DNA of 64,000 nt from assembly GCA_050008465.1 (NCBI GenBank), contig JBEKMO010000020.1, forward strand, positions 1 through 64,000. Direction: 5' to 3'. The translations under genes were made by a program, and so were the position numbers. How positions within the stretch are numbered: position 1 is the first letter of the stretch; each line of letters begins with the position of its first letter. Positions 8,948 to 17,608 of this stretch are shown in pieces. The notes below the pieces were generated by a model, which worked only from the letters and a program-made list of their open reading frames with translations, did no database searches and had not been told where the DNA came from. Origin of the DNA: Fen-330 sp050008465 (GTDB lineage: Bacteria; Acidobacteriota; Terriglobia; Bryobacterales; Bryobacteraceae).

Positions 8948-9048
8948 ATTGACGATTGCAGATTGAGTCATTGACGATTTGGCAGGGCGGGCCGCGGCTG
9001 GCGTACCGGTTTTCAATCGTCAATGGAAAAATCGTCAATCGTCAATTT
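8948..9048. repeat. ATTGACGATT inverted array, copy A (nuoI/nuoJ)
   Basis: Left arm: ATTGACGATT at 8948-8957 and 8970-8979. A GC-rich centre follows (about 8980-9010). Right arm: the complement AATCGTCAAT at 9015-9024, 9030-9039 and, overlapping, 9037-9046. The whole can fold into a long hairpin. The same unit and layout recurs between fliP and fliQ. It ends 12 bases before the nuoJ start codon. Confidence 0.85.
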
Positions 9049-9059
9049 GAGCATCCGCT

Positions 9060-9563
9060 ATGTGGATCGATACCGCCTTTTTCTATTTCTTCGCGCTGCT
9101 GACGCTTGGGGGCGGCATTCTCACCGTCACGCGGAAGAGCGCGGTGCACAGCGCCATCTCGCTGATTGTTTCGCTTATCGGCGTGGCCGGATTGTTCCTG
9201 CTCCAGAAGGCGGAATTCCTGTTTGCGGTGCAGATCGTGCTGTACATTGGCGGGATCATGGTGCTGTTTCTGTTCGTCATCATGCTGGTGAATCTCGACG
9301 AAGCGGCGCGCGTGCGGCAGTTCAACAAGCAATGGTGGGTGGCGCTGGCCTGCGTGCTGGTGGTGGGCGCCGAGATCGTCCTGTTCCTCAGCAAGCCCTT
9401 GCGCCTGCCCGCTCCCGGCCCGCCCGCCCCAGGCAACCTGGGCAACGTCGAGCGGGTCGCGGACCTGCTGTTCTCCGAGTACCTGCTGCCCTTCGAGATC
9501 GCTTCCGTACTGCTGCTCGCCGCCGTCGTGGGCTCGGTGGTGATGGCCAAGAAGAGGATTTGA
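9060..9563 (+). CDS. nuoJ: NADH-quinone oxidoreductase subunit J
   Basis: Membrane-arm subunit of complex I; 167 residues with five hydrophobic segments. It shows the conserved run LLQKAEFLFAVQIVLYIGGI and then VLFLFVIMLVNLD, corresponding to transmembrane helix 3 with its pi-bulge region. The ATG at 9060 is the only start that keeps the first helix; the ribosome site is weak because the upstream bases belong to the repeat array, so translation may depend on that hairpin (inference). nuoK begins at the next base after the stop. Confidence 0.93.
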   Translation: MWIDTAFFYFFALLTLGGGILTVTRKSAVHSAISLIVSLIGVAGLFLLQKAEFLFAVQIVLYIGGIMVLFLFVIMLVNLDEAARVRQFNKQWWVALACVLVVGAEIVLFLSKPLRLPAPGPPAPGNLGNVERVADLLFSEYLLPFEIASVLLLAAVVGSVVMAKKRI

Positions 9564-9872
9564 ATGCATCCCATCACAACCGTCCACTACCTCATTCTTA
9601 GCGCGGCGCTGCTGGCGATCGGCACCGTAGGCGTCTTGACCCGGCGCAACATCGTCATCATTCTGATGTCCATCGAGCTGATACTCAACGCGGTAAACAT
9701 CAATTTGGTCGCCTTCTCGCGGCATTATCAGCACGTCACCGGGCAGGTCTTCGCGATCTTCGTGATCACCGTGGCGGTGGCCGAAGCCGCTGTCGGCCTG
9801 GGCATCCTGATCGCGCTGTTCCGGAACAAAGAGACCGTGCAGGCGGACGAGATCGAGCTTCTGAAGTGGTGA
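9564..9872 (+). CDS. nuoK: NADH-quinone oxidoreductase subunit K
   Basis: MrpC-like membrane subunit of the complex I proton path, 102 residues, three transmembrane helices. The family motif RRNIVIILMSIELILNAVNINLVAF carries the conserved glutamate (MSIELILNAVN) of helix 2; a second conserved acid lies in VAEAAVGLGI (helix 3). Adjacent to nuoJ and four bases before nuoL. Confidence 0.96.
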   Translation: MHPITTVHYLILSAALLAIGTVGVLTRRNIVIILMSIELILNAVNINLVAFSRHYQHVTGQVFAIFVITVAVAEAAVGLGILIALFRNKETVQADEIELLKW

Positions 9873-9876
9873 CGCG

Positions 9877-12000
9877 ATGAACTTTTTCCTGGACTCCATC
9901 TGGCTCATCCCGCTGTTCCCGCTGTTCGGCGCGCTGGTCATGCTGCTCGCGGGCAGGAAGCTCGACCCGCAGAGCCCCTCGGAGGTTGCCGTGGCGCCGG
10001 GCGTCGAGGGCGCGCCGGCGCATCACGATCTGAGCCACCACGCCTCCGCGAAGGCCAAAGCCATCGTGAGCCTGCTCTGTCCCGGGATGGTGCTGGTGTC
10101 GTTCATCTTCTCCGCCTTGGCGGTGCTTCAGTTGGTCGCAAAGCCGGGACGGGTCCACGAGATCGTTCAGTTCACCTGGCTTGCCGGACTGCCCTTCACC
10201 ACGCAGGCGCACACGCTGGGGCGTTTTACCGCCGACTGGGGATTCCTGCTCGACCCCCTCAGCGGCGTCATGATCCTGGTGGTGACCGGGGTCGGCTTCC
10301 TGATCCACGTCTACTCGATCGGCTACATGGGGCACGAGGGCGGCTATTACCGCTTCTTCGGATATATGAACCTGTTCGTGTTCTTCATGCTGATGCTGGT
10401 GCTGGCCAACAACTACGTTCTGATGTTCGTGGGCTGGGAAGGCGTCGGGCTGTGCAGCTACCTGCTGATCGGGTTCTACTTCCATAAGAAATCGGCGGCG
10501 GACGCGGGCAAGAAGGCGTTCATTGTAAACCGCATCGGCGACGCGGGCTTCATTCTGGGCATTCTGCTCATGTTCAGCGTGTTGGGCACTGCCCGCTTCG
10601 TGGACGTGAACAAGGCGCTGGCGTCGTTCGCGCCGGAGGCGGGCTACGGGGTTCTGACCGCGATCGCGCTGCTGCTGTTCGTGGGCGCGACCGGCAAGTC
10701 GGCGCAATTTCCGCTTTACGTCTGGCTGCCGGACGCCATGGAAGGCCCCACGCCGGTCTCCGCGCTGATCCATGCGGCCACTATGGTGACCGCCGGCGTT
10801 TACATGGTGGCGCGCTCCAGCCACCTGTTCCGGCTCGCACCGAACGCTTCCTTCTGGGTGGTCGTCATTGGCGCCTTCACCGCCATCCTGGCGGCTTCGA
10901 TCGCCCTCACCCAGAACGACATCAAGCGCGTGCTCGCTTACTCCACCATCAGCCAGCTCGGCTACATGTTCATGGCGGCGGGCGTGGGCGCCTACTGGGT
11001 GGCCATCTTCCACCTCTACACGCACGCCTTTTTCAAGGCGCTGTTGTTCCTCGGCTCCGGCTCGGTGATCCACGCGCTATCGGGCGAGCAGGATATGCGC
11101 AAGATGGGCGGGCTCAAGGACAAGATCCCCATCACGCACCGCACCATGCTGATTGGCACGCTGGCCATCGCTGGCATTCCTGGCTTCGCCGGGTTCTTCT
11201 CCAAGGACGAGATCCTCTGGCAGGTCTTCTCGAGCGGCCCCGCGCTGGTCTACGTCGTGGGCGTGGTGACCGCCGGCCTGACCGCGTTCTACATGTGGCG
11301 GCTGATGGCGCTGACCTTCTACGGCGAATCGCGCGTCGATGCGCACGCGGCGGCGCACGTTCATGAGTCGCCACGCGTGATGACGATTCCACTCGTGGCC
11401 CTGGCCGCCGGAAGCGTGCTCGCGGGCTGGATCGGCGTGCCGAAGCTGTTCAGCATGCTGCCGGAAGGCTTCCGCGCGTTCCAGCGCTGGCTGGCTCCGG
11501 CGCTCACCGGAGCCGCGGAGCACGGCGCGGAGCATTCCGCCGGCCTGGAATTCGCGCTGATGCTGCTCTCGGTGGCGGTGGCCGGCTGCGGCATCGCGCT
11601 GGCCTGGTATCTGTACCAGAGGAAGGCGCCGAAGACCGAGCCACTGGAGGCCGCCGGCTGGCTCTACCGGGGCTCGCTCAACAAGTGGAAGGTCGATGAG
11701 GCCTACGATTTCCTGTTCGTCAACGGGCTGGCCAAGGGCGGCGGCAGCGCGCTGGCGCGGTTCGACAATGCGGTGGTGGATGGCGGCGTAAACGGCGCGG
11801 GCTGGCTGACGCGGTTCACTTCGACCATCAGCATCTGGTGGGACACCTGGATCATCGACGGCGCGGTGCGCCTCTCCTCGTTCCTGGTGAAGCTGTCCTC
11901 GTACCCGGTGCGCATCGTGCAGACCGGCTCGGTGCAGGGCTATGCACTGGTCTTCGTGCTCGGGGTCGCGGTGGTGTTCGGTTACTATTTGACGCGGTGA
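9877..12000 (+). CDS. nuoL: NADH-quinone oxidoreductase subunit L
   Basis: Largest antiporter-like subunit of the membrane arm, 707 residues. The core Mrp-type domain is intact: VGWEGVGLCSYLLIGFY with the key glutamate, GKSAQFPLYVWLPDAMEGPTPVSALIHAATM with a conserved lysine, and HAFFKALLFLGSGSVIHA. The C-terminal region (from about 500) holds the long lateral helix and the last transmembrane helix. There is a His-rich loop around 490-496 (HAAAHVHE) that varies between species. nuoM starts four bases on. Confidence 0.97.
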   Translation: MNFFLDSIWLIPLFPLFGALVMLLAGRKLDPQSPSEVAVAPGVEGAPAHHDLSHHASAKAKAIVSLLCPGMVLVSFIFSALAVLQLVAKPGRVHEIVQFTWLAGLPFTTQAHTLGRFTADWGFLLDPLSGVMILVVTGVGFLIHVYSIGYMGHEGGYYRFFGYMNLFVFFMLMLVLANNYVLMFVGWEGVGLCSYLLIGFYFHKKSAADAGKKAFIVNRIGDAGFILGILLMFSVLGTARFVDVNKALASFAPEAGYGVLTAIALLLFVGATGKSAQFPLYVWLPDAMEGPTPVSALIHAATMVTAGVYMVARSSHLFRLAPNASFWVVVIGAFTAILAASIALTQNDIKRVLAYSTISQLGYMFMAAGVGAYWVAIFHLYTHAFFKALLFLGSGSVIHALSGEQDMRKMGGLKDKIPITHRTMLIGTLAIAGIPGFAGFFSKDEILWQVFSSGPALVYVVGVVTAGLTAFYMWRLMALTFYGESRVDAHAAAHVHESPRVMTIPLVALAAGSVLAGWIGVPKLFSMLPEGFRAFQRWLAPALTGAAEHGAEHSAGLEFALMLLSVAVAGCGIALAWYLYQRKAPKTEPLEAAGWLYRGSLNKWKVDEAYDFLFVNGLAKGGGSALARFDNAVVDGGVNGAGWLTRFTSTISIWWDTWIIDGAVRLSSFLVKLSSYPVRIVQTGSVQGYALVFVLGVAVVFGYYLTR

Positions 12001-12004
12001 AGCC

Positions 12005-13543
12005 ATGGATGCACATATACTGAGCTGGGTTCTGTTCACGCCGCTGATCGGCATGGCGGTGCTACTGCTGATCCCGGCGGCGCGGAAGAACTGGATCCGC
12101 ATCTGGGCGAACATCGCCGCGTTCGCGGGATTCGTGGTGTCCCTCCGACTCGCGTTCACCTTCGACAAGAACGCCTCGGACTTCCAGTTTCAGGAGCAGG
12201 CCGCCTGGATCCCCACGCTCGGCGTGAACTACCATATCGGCATCGACGGCATCAGCCTGCTGCTGGTGATGCTGACCACCGTCATCGGCTCTCTCGCCAT
12301 CCTCTCCTCCTGGAACGCGGTTCAGGAGCGGACCAAGGAATACTACGCCATGTTCCTGTTGCAGCAGAGTGGAATGATCGGCGTATTCATCTCGCTGGAC
12401 TTTTTCCTGTTCTTCGTGTTCTGGGAGCTGGTGCTGGTGCCGATGTACTTCATCATCGGGGTCTGGGGCGGCCCGCGTAAGCTCTACGCGGCGATCAAGT
12501 TCTTCCTCTACACGCTGGCCGGCGGGGCGCTGATGCTGCTGGGCATCCTCACGCTCTACTTCCAGCACTTCAAGCAATTCGGGTTCTACACCTTCGAGAT
12601 CTCGAAACTGATGATGCTCGACCTGCCGCTGCACCTGGAGCAGTGGGTCTTCTGGGCCTTCTTCATCGGCTTCGCCATCAAGGTGCCGATGTTCCCCTTC
12701 CATACCTGGTTGCCGGACGCGCACGTGGAAGCACCGACGGCCGGCTCGGTGGTGCTGGCGAGCGTGCTGCTGAAGATGGGGACCTACGGGTTCATCCGCT
12801 TCTCGCTTCCGCTGCTGCCCAAGGCCTCGATCGACGCCACCATCGTCCAGATCCTGGCGGTGCTCTCGATCATCGGCATCATCTACGGCGCGCTGGTCAG
12901 CCTGATGCAGCAGGACTGGAAGAAGCTGGTGGCCTACTCCTCGGTGAGCCACCTGGGCTTCTGCACGCTGGGCATCTTCGCGCTGAATCCGAACGGGCTG
13001 GCCGGCAGCGTCATCCAGCAGCTCAACCACGGCATCTCAACCGGCATGCTCTTCCTGATGGTGGGAATCGCCTACGAGCGCCGGCACACGCGTGAGCTGA
13101 AGGAGTACGGAGGCCTCGGGCACATCATGCCGGTCTTTGCGACCGTATCCGCCATCGCCATGCTGAGCTCGGCGGGCCTGCCGCTGCTGAACGGCTTCAT
13201 CGGGGAATTCACGATCCTTCAGGGCGCCTTCGAAGCCAACCGCACGTGGGCGGTCTTCGCGGTGACCGGGGTGATCCTGGGTGCGGCCTACCTGCTCTGG
13301 ATGTACCAGCGCACCATGCTCGGCCAGGTAACGAGCGCAAAAAACCTGCATCTTCCGGACCTGAGCCTGCGGGAGCTGGCCACCTTCCTCCCGCTCATCG
13401 CGTGGGCCATTTGGATCGGCCTCTATCCTCAGCCCTACTTTGACGTGCTCAAGAAACCCGTGGCCCAGATCGTCGAGCGGGTGCGCCCGGGCTACTACCA
13501 GAAAACCACACAGGCAGCCCTTCCCAAGGAGGCGCTGCGATGA
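12005..13543 (+). CDS. nuoM: NADH-quinone oxidoreductase subunit M
   Basis: Second antiporter-like subunit, 512 residues. Visible are FFVFWELVLVPMYFIIGVWGG with the conserved glutamate, KVPMFPFHTWLPDAHVEAPTAGSVVLA with the conserved lysine, and VAYSSVSHLGFCTLGIF. Its 3' end overlaps the nuoN start by four bases (ATGA), giving translational coupling within the membrane-arm block. Confidence 0.97.
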   Translation: MDAHILSWVLFTPLIGMAVLLLIPAARKNWIRIWANIAAFAGFVVSLRLAFTFDKNASDFQFQEQAAWIPTLGVNYHIGIDGISLLLVMLTTVIGSLAILSSWNAVQERTKEYYAMFLLQQSGMIGVFISLDFFLFFVFWELVLVPMYFIIGVWGGPRKLYAAIKFFLYTLAGGALMLLGILTLYFQHFKQFGFYTFEISKLMMLDLPLHLEQWVFWAFFIGFAIKVPMFPFHTWLPDAHVEAPTAGSVVLASVLLKMGTYGFIRFSLPLLPKASIDATIVQILAVLSIIGIIYGALVSLMQQDWKKLVAYSSVSHLGFCTLGIFALNPNGLAGSVIQQLNHGISTGMLFLMVGIAYERRHTRELKEYGGLGHIMPVFATVSAIAMLSSAGLPLLNGFIGEFTILQGAFEANRTWAVFAVTGVILGAAYLLWMYQRTMLGQVTSAKNLHLPDLSLRELATFLPLIAWAIWIGLYPQPYFDVLKKPVAQIVERVRPGYYQKTTQAALPKEALR

Positions 13544-15012
13544 ACTTCTACACCTCCCAAGACCATTTCGTGCTGGTGCCGGCGATCATGCTGGCGCTGT
13601 TCGGCTGCGCCATATTCCTGTTCGACTTCCTGGTTTTCCCGAGCCCCAAGCAGCGCAAGTACCTTCTCATCTTCGTCGTGTTGGGCCTGGGATTCGCGGG
13701 CTACGGGCTCTGGCAGCAGCAGAGCTACCTGGCGTCGCAAGGTGTTCCCGAAATCACGGCTTTCGGCGGCGCGCTCGTCATCGATGGCTTTGCGCTGTTC
13801 TTCAACTGGATCTTCCTGATCGCCTCCTTCATTGTCTCGATCGTTTCTTACCAGTACCTCGAGATCGAAAGCGAGCACCACGGCGAATACTACGGCCTGA
13901 TTCTGCTGGCCAACTGCGGCATGTTTTTCCTGGCGACCGGGACGGACCTGGTGACCTTGTTCGTCGGCCTGGAATTGATGGCGCTCTGCTTCTACATCCT
14001 GGTGGGGTTCCTGCGCTCCGACAAGCGCTCGAACGAAGCAGCCCTGAAATACCTGCTGCTGGGCGCGTTTTCGAGCGGCTTCCTGCTCTACGGCTTCTCG
14101 GTGATGTACGGAATCTCGGGCTCCACCCGGCTGCGCGACATCGCTGCGGCGTTTGCGGGGCGCGATTTGTGGGACCCGCTGGTCTTCCTGGCGCTTGCCA
14201 CGACGGCGGTCGGACTGCTGTTCAAGATTTCGGCCGTGCCATTCCACATGTGGGCGCCGGACGCCTATGAGGGCGCGCCGACCCCCATCACGGCCTATCT
14301 CTCGGTCGGCTCGAAGGCCGCCTCGTTCGCCTTCCTGATGCGCATCTTCCTCGGGCCGCTGGCCGGCTCGCGCGAGGTGTGGGAGCCGTTGCTCGCCGCC
14401 GTCGCCATCGCGACGATGACGGTCGGCAACCTCGCCGCCCTCAGCCAGAACAACGTGAAGCGCCTGCTGGCCTACAGCTCCATCTCGCACGCCGGCTACA
14501 TCCTGCTCGGTCTCATCGCCGGAAATTCAACCGGCATCAAGGGCGTGGCGGTCTACATTCTGGTGTACACATTCATGAACCTGGGCGCGTTCATGGTGCT
14601 GGTGTCGTTGCGGCGAAAAGAGATCATCGGCGACGATATCGACGATCTCTCCGGCCTGATGAGTAAGAGCCCGGGCCACGCGGTGCTGATGCTGATCTTC
14701 CTGGCCTCGCTGGCCGGCATTCCACCCACCGCGGGGTTCCTGGGCAAGTACTACATTTTCCTTTCTCTAATCGAGACCGGGCACTACGTGCTGGCGGTTG
14801 TGGCAACGCTGTACGTGGCGGTGGCGGTCTATTATTACTTCCGCCTGGTCCGCAGCATGTTCGTCACTGAGGCCACCGACAAGGTGCCGGCCGCCTCGAG
14901 TTTCGGGTTGCGCGTGGCGCTCGGCGCGACCGGGCTGATGACGCTCGCAATCGGCATTTATCCCGAGCCGTTCCTGCGCCTGGCGCAGGTATCGGCCTCG
15001 CTCGTTCGGTAG
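13540..15012 (+). CDS. nuoN: NADH-quinone oxidoreductase subunit N
   Basis: Third antiporter-like subunit, 490 residues and about 14 transmembrane helices. Diagnostic stretches are LFVGLELMALCFYILVGF with its glutamate, LLFKISAVPFHMWAPDAYEGAPTPITAYLS, NVKRLLAYSSISHAGYILLG and GIPPTAGFLGKYYIF. Overlaps nuoM by four bases and is followed six bases later by nuoH, an unusual place for nuoH, which normally lies between nuoG and nuoI. Confidence 0.97.
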   Translation: MNFYTSQDHFVLVPAIMLALFGCAIFLFDFLVFPSPKQRKYLLIFVVLGLGFAGYGLWQQQSYLASQGVPEITAFGGALVIDGFALFFNWIFLIASFIVSIVSYQYLEIESEHHGEYYGLILLANCGMFFLATGTDLVTLFVGLELMALCFYILVGFLRSDKRSNEAALKYLLLGAFSSGFLLYGFSVMYGISGSTRLRDIAAAFAGRDLWDPLVFLALATTAVGLLFKISAVPFHMWAPDAYEGAPTPITAYLSVGSKAASFAFLMRIFLGPLAGSREVWEPLLAAVAIATMTVGNLAALSQNNVKRLLAYSSISHAGYILLGLIAGNSTGIKGVAVYILVYTFMNLGAFMVLVSLRRKEIIGDDIDDLSGLMSKSPGHAVLMLIFLASLAGIPPTAGFLGKYYIFLSLIETGHYVLAVVATLYVAVAVYYYFRLVRSMFVTEATDKVPAASSFGLRVALGATGLMTLAIGIYPEPFLRLAQVSASLVR

Positions 15013-15018
15013 CGTACT

Positions 15019-16200
15019 ATGCAAAGCGTTCTTCACAACCCGCTGCTGCTCTCCGCGATCCTCGCGGCGGTGCTGGTGTGTCTGTTCCCCTTCGTGGCGG
15101 GCTATATGGTGCTGATGGAGCGCAAGGTGCTGGCGGACCTCCAGGTGCGCCTCGGCCCGATGCGCGTGGGGCCGCACGGCCTGCTCCAGCCCATTGCCGA
15201 CGCCTTCAAGCTGCTCCTGAAGGAAGACCTCATCCCGGGCCAGGCCGACAAGGGCATATTCTGGATGGCGCCGGTGATCTCGATGTTTACGGCGTTCACA
15301 GCGCTGTCGGTCGTCCCGTTCAGCCAGTACATCCGGGTGGCCGACGTCAACGTGGGCCTGCTGATGGTCAGCGCCATGTCGGCGGTGGGGATTCTCGGGA
15401 TCGTGCTCGGCGGCTGGTCCTCCAACAGCCACTATGCGCTACTCGGCGCGCTGCGCGCCGGGGCGCAGCTCGTCAGCTACGAAGTGGCGCTGGCCTTCTC
15501 GCTGCTCTCCGGCGTGATGATGGCCGGCACACTCAGCATGGTCGGCATCGTGAAAGCGCAGATGGAGCGGCACGTCTGGTTCGCCTTCGAGAACTACGGG
15601 TTCATGCTTCTCCCGTTCGCGACCTACCTGATCGCGGCCATCGCCGAGACCAACCGCGCGCCTTTCGACCTGCCCGAGGCCGAGTCCGAGCTGGTGGCCG
15701 GGTTCCACACCGAGTACAGCGGGTTTCGCTTCGCGCTCTACTTTCTGGCCGAGTACATCAACATCTTCGTGATCTCCTCGGTGGCCGTGACCCTGTTCTG
15801 GGGCGGCTGGCTGCGGCCCTTCCCGAACGTCGCATGGCTCGAGTACCCGCTCAACTACGGTTTTCCACTGGTGGCGCTGGCCGGCTCGGGCGCGGCGTGC
15901 CTCCCGCTGTTGCGGCGGGTTGTGAGCCGGGCGCAGCGGCTGTTCCTGCTGGGGGTGGCTGCACTACTGATCCTCGTCGGCCTGCTGTATCTCGTGCCCG
16001 CGGTCAATAACGCGGCCATCGGCCCGTTCTGGTTCTGTTTCAAGGTGGCGGCGATCGTTTACGCCATGATCTGGTTCCGCGGCACCTGGCCCCGCTTCCG
16101 CTATGATCAGTTGATGAACATCGGTTGGAAGCGCCTCATCCCTATCGGCATGGCCGCGGTCCTGGTCAATGCCGCGGTGGGTATGCTGAAAGGGAGTTGA
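15019..16200 (+). CDS. nuoH: NADH-quinone oxidoreductase subunit H
   Basis: Membrane subunit that joins the peripheral arm and closes the quinone chamber; 393 residues, eight or nine helices. Conserved loop residues are present: ERKVLADLQVRLGPMRVGPHGLLQPIADAFKLLLKE, the ETNRAPFDLPEAESELVAGFHTEYSG loop and FRFDQLM-like FRYDQLMNIGWKRLIP. It is somewhat longer than usual owing to an extra hydrophobic segment near 285-320. It is followed three bases later by a 39-codon gene. Confidence 0.96.
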   Translation: MQSVLHNPLLLSAILAAVLVCLFPFVAGYMVLMERKVLADLQVRLGPMRVGPHGLLQPIADAFKLLLKEDLIPGQADKGIFWMAPVISMFTAFTALSVVPFSQYIRVADVNVGLLMVSAMSAVGILGIVLGGWSSNSHYALLGALRAGAQLVSYEVALAFSLLSGVMMAGTLSMVGIVKAQMERHVWFAFENYGFMLLPFATYLIAAIAETNRAPFDLPEAESELVAGFHTEYSGFRFALYFLAEYINIFVISSVAVTLFWGGWLRPFPNVAWLEYPLNYGFPLVALAGSGAACLPLLRRVVSRAQRLFLLGVAALLILVGLLYLVPAVNNAAIGPFWFCFKVAAIVYAMIWFRGTWPRFRYDQLMNIGWKRLIPIGMAAVLVNAAVGMLKGS

Positions 16201-16203
16201 ACC

Positions 16204-16323
16204 ATGGAAGACTGGGAACAGATCCGCGAGCGCAAGGCCCGCTTCCGCAACATCGTGTTCTGGGTTCTCCTCGGGCTGGCCCTGGTCATCCTCAGAACCT
16301 TCCTCTCCACGCCATTCGCCTGA
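16204..16323 (+). CDS. 39-residue single-span membrane protein after nuoH
   Basis: Begins MEDWEQIRERKARFRN and continues into one hydrophobic helix (IVFWVLLGLALVIL), ending RTFLSTPFA. The ATG is four bases after the nuoH stop, with GGGAG from the end of nuoH as its ribosome site, so it is clearly set up to be translated with the operon. The charged amphipathic head followed by a single helix resembles accessory subunits of membrane complexes, but I know no family for it. It may be a small complex I partner (inference). Confidence 0.65.
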   Translation: MEDWEQIRERKARFRNIVFWVLLGLALVILRTFLSTPFA

Positions 16324-16346
16324 AGGCGCTGACGGGTGACCGTGAG

Positions 16347-17249
16347 TCACCGGAAACCGGCCGACGGCGGGTGCATGTCTCGCGCAAAATCCTGAAAGGC
16401 TGCCAGGTCCTCGAGCGGGCGAGAGCCGAGGTCTCGTCGCGCTTTGAGCGCTTCACGAGCTGCGGCTTCGGGCGTCCAGGATTTCAGAAAGACGCCTTCC
16501 CGCAAGTATCTCAGCCGTTGCAGGGTGGCGTCTGAGGCGCCTGCATACTTGTCCACCTGCCGAAGGAAGAAGTCGAAGAGCGGTCTGGGAAGCTCGAAGG
16601 AGTCCGGGACGTCGCGTCGCGTGTATTCGTAGATGGCTTTCTGGCGCCAGGGGTCGAATCTCCTTGTACCGAAGAAATCGGCTTCACCGAGGAAGATTTG
16701 CGTAGTGGGTACGACCACACGGACAGCGGCACCCGTCGACGGACGCAACGCCCAGACTGCGACAGTGTGATTTGCGGCTGGCCAAAACAGGCCGACGCCC
16801 CGGACGCCGGCGCGTCCGACCAGGAATGCGTAGAGGGCCGAGAGTTCATCGCATTCCGCTGTGGCTGTGGGCACCAATGGGGAAGGGGCTTCAGCGGTTC
16901 TCCATTGGCGCCAGATGTTGTCGGAATTCGGCGGGAGGTTGGTGATAGCCCAATGGAGATTCCAAAACCCTGCATCCCTGGTCGCCTCAAACAGCAGACG
17001 CACTATGACGTAGTCGGAACAACTGACACTGCCGGGCTGCAGTTTGTAGGCGGAGGTGAAGGACCGGAAGCCGAGTTGCATACCGTTGCTATGTTCGAGA
17101 GTCTTGGCCTTCGCGCGAATCGCGCTGACGAGCTGCACCAGCTTGGTGTCGGAACCAGAGAGAACGGACTTTGCGTCGGCGGCGTACAGGCTGGCGGTCA
17201 CGCCCAACAGGAGGAAGAGCACTCCGCCTCTGTAAGCGGGGATTTCCAT
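16347..17249 (-). CDS. Secreted transglutaminase-like protein
   Basis: A 300-residue product with a signal peptide (1 to about 24, ending SLYAADA). The middle region has Cys133 in AECDELSALYAFLVGRAGV and His161 in NHTVAVW, spaced and framed like the Cys/His pair of the transglutaminase-like fold; the third residue is uncertain. Substrate and function are unknown. The ATG at 17249 is chosen because the signal peptide starts there and GGAGGT lies upstream (12-base spacing); the frame opens 10 codons earlier. It is convergent with the complex I operon and lies 52 bases downstream of the antitoxin-like gene. Confidence 0.55.
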   Translation of the reverse strand: MEIPAYRGGVLFLLLGVTASLYAADAKSVLSGSDTKLVQLVSAIRAKAKTLEHSNGMQLGFRSFTSAYKLQPGSVSCSDYVIVRLLFEATRDAGFWNLHWAITNLPPNSDNIWRQWRTAEAPSPLVPTATAECDELSALYAFLVGRAGVRGVGLFWPAANHTVAVWALRPSTGAAVRVVVPTTQIFLGEADFFGTRRFDPWRQKAIYEYTRRDVPDSFELPRPLFDFFLRQVDKYAGASDATLQRLRYLREGVFLKSWTPEAAAREALKARRDLGSRPLEDLAAFQDFARDMHPPSAGFR

Positions 17250-17301
17250 TTTGGCATCCTGACCTCCGCTAGTGTACATCGAATGAACTTGTTATCGACG
17301 A

Positions 17302-17526
17302 TTATCGCTCGCACCCCTCGCGCTTCGCCCGCTCCACGAATTCCGGAGTAAGCGGGAACCGTCCTTTCAGAGGACCGGGAAGGTCCACCGAGGTGTCCGC
17401 CCGGCGGAGGGCCTCCTCAATCAGCGCGATTGCCTCGCGATTCATGCCGCGGCGATGGCGGGCCGCCGCCGTTTTCAGTTTGCGGAGCAGGGAATCGGGC
17501 ACGCCCTTCAGGAGTAGATCGGGCAT
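17302..17526 (-). CDS. Arc/FitA-like ribbon-helix-helix antitoxin without a toxin
   Basis: A 74-residue protein: a short beta strand (PDLLLKGVP) followed by two helices (DSLLRKLKTAAARHRRGMNREAIALIEEAL), the classic ribbon-helix-helix layout of FitA/VapB-type antitoxins that bind DNA through the strand and a toxin through the C-tail. The start at 17526 has GGAGGAAGG seven bases upstream. No PIN-domain toxin follows; the next gene on this strand is the transglutaminase-like one. It is therefore an orphan antitoxin or a stand-alone repressor. Confidence 0.75.
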   Translation of the reverse strand: MPDLLLKGVPDSLLRKLKTAAARHRRGMNREAIALIEEALRRADTSVDLPGPLKGRFPLTPEFVERAKREGCER

Positions 17527-17608
17527 CGGAGCCTTCCTCCATATTATGGCAGGCGAAGATTCCTGTCGGCTGGCGCAACGCTTTTGGGTTTCGGCCATCC
17601 AAGTGTGT

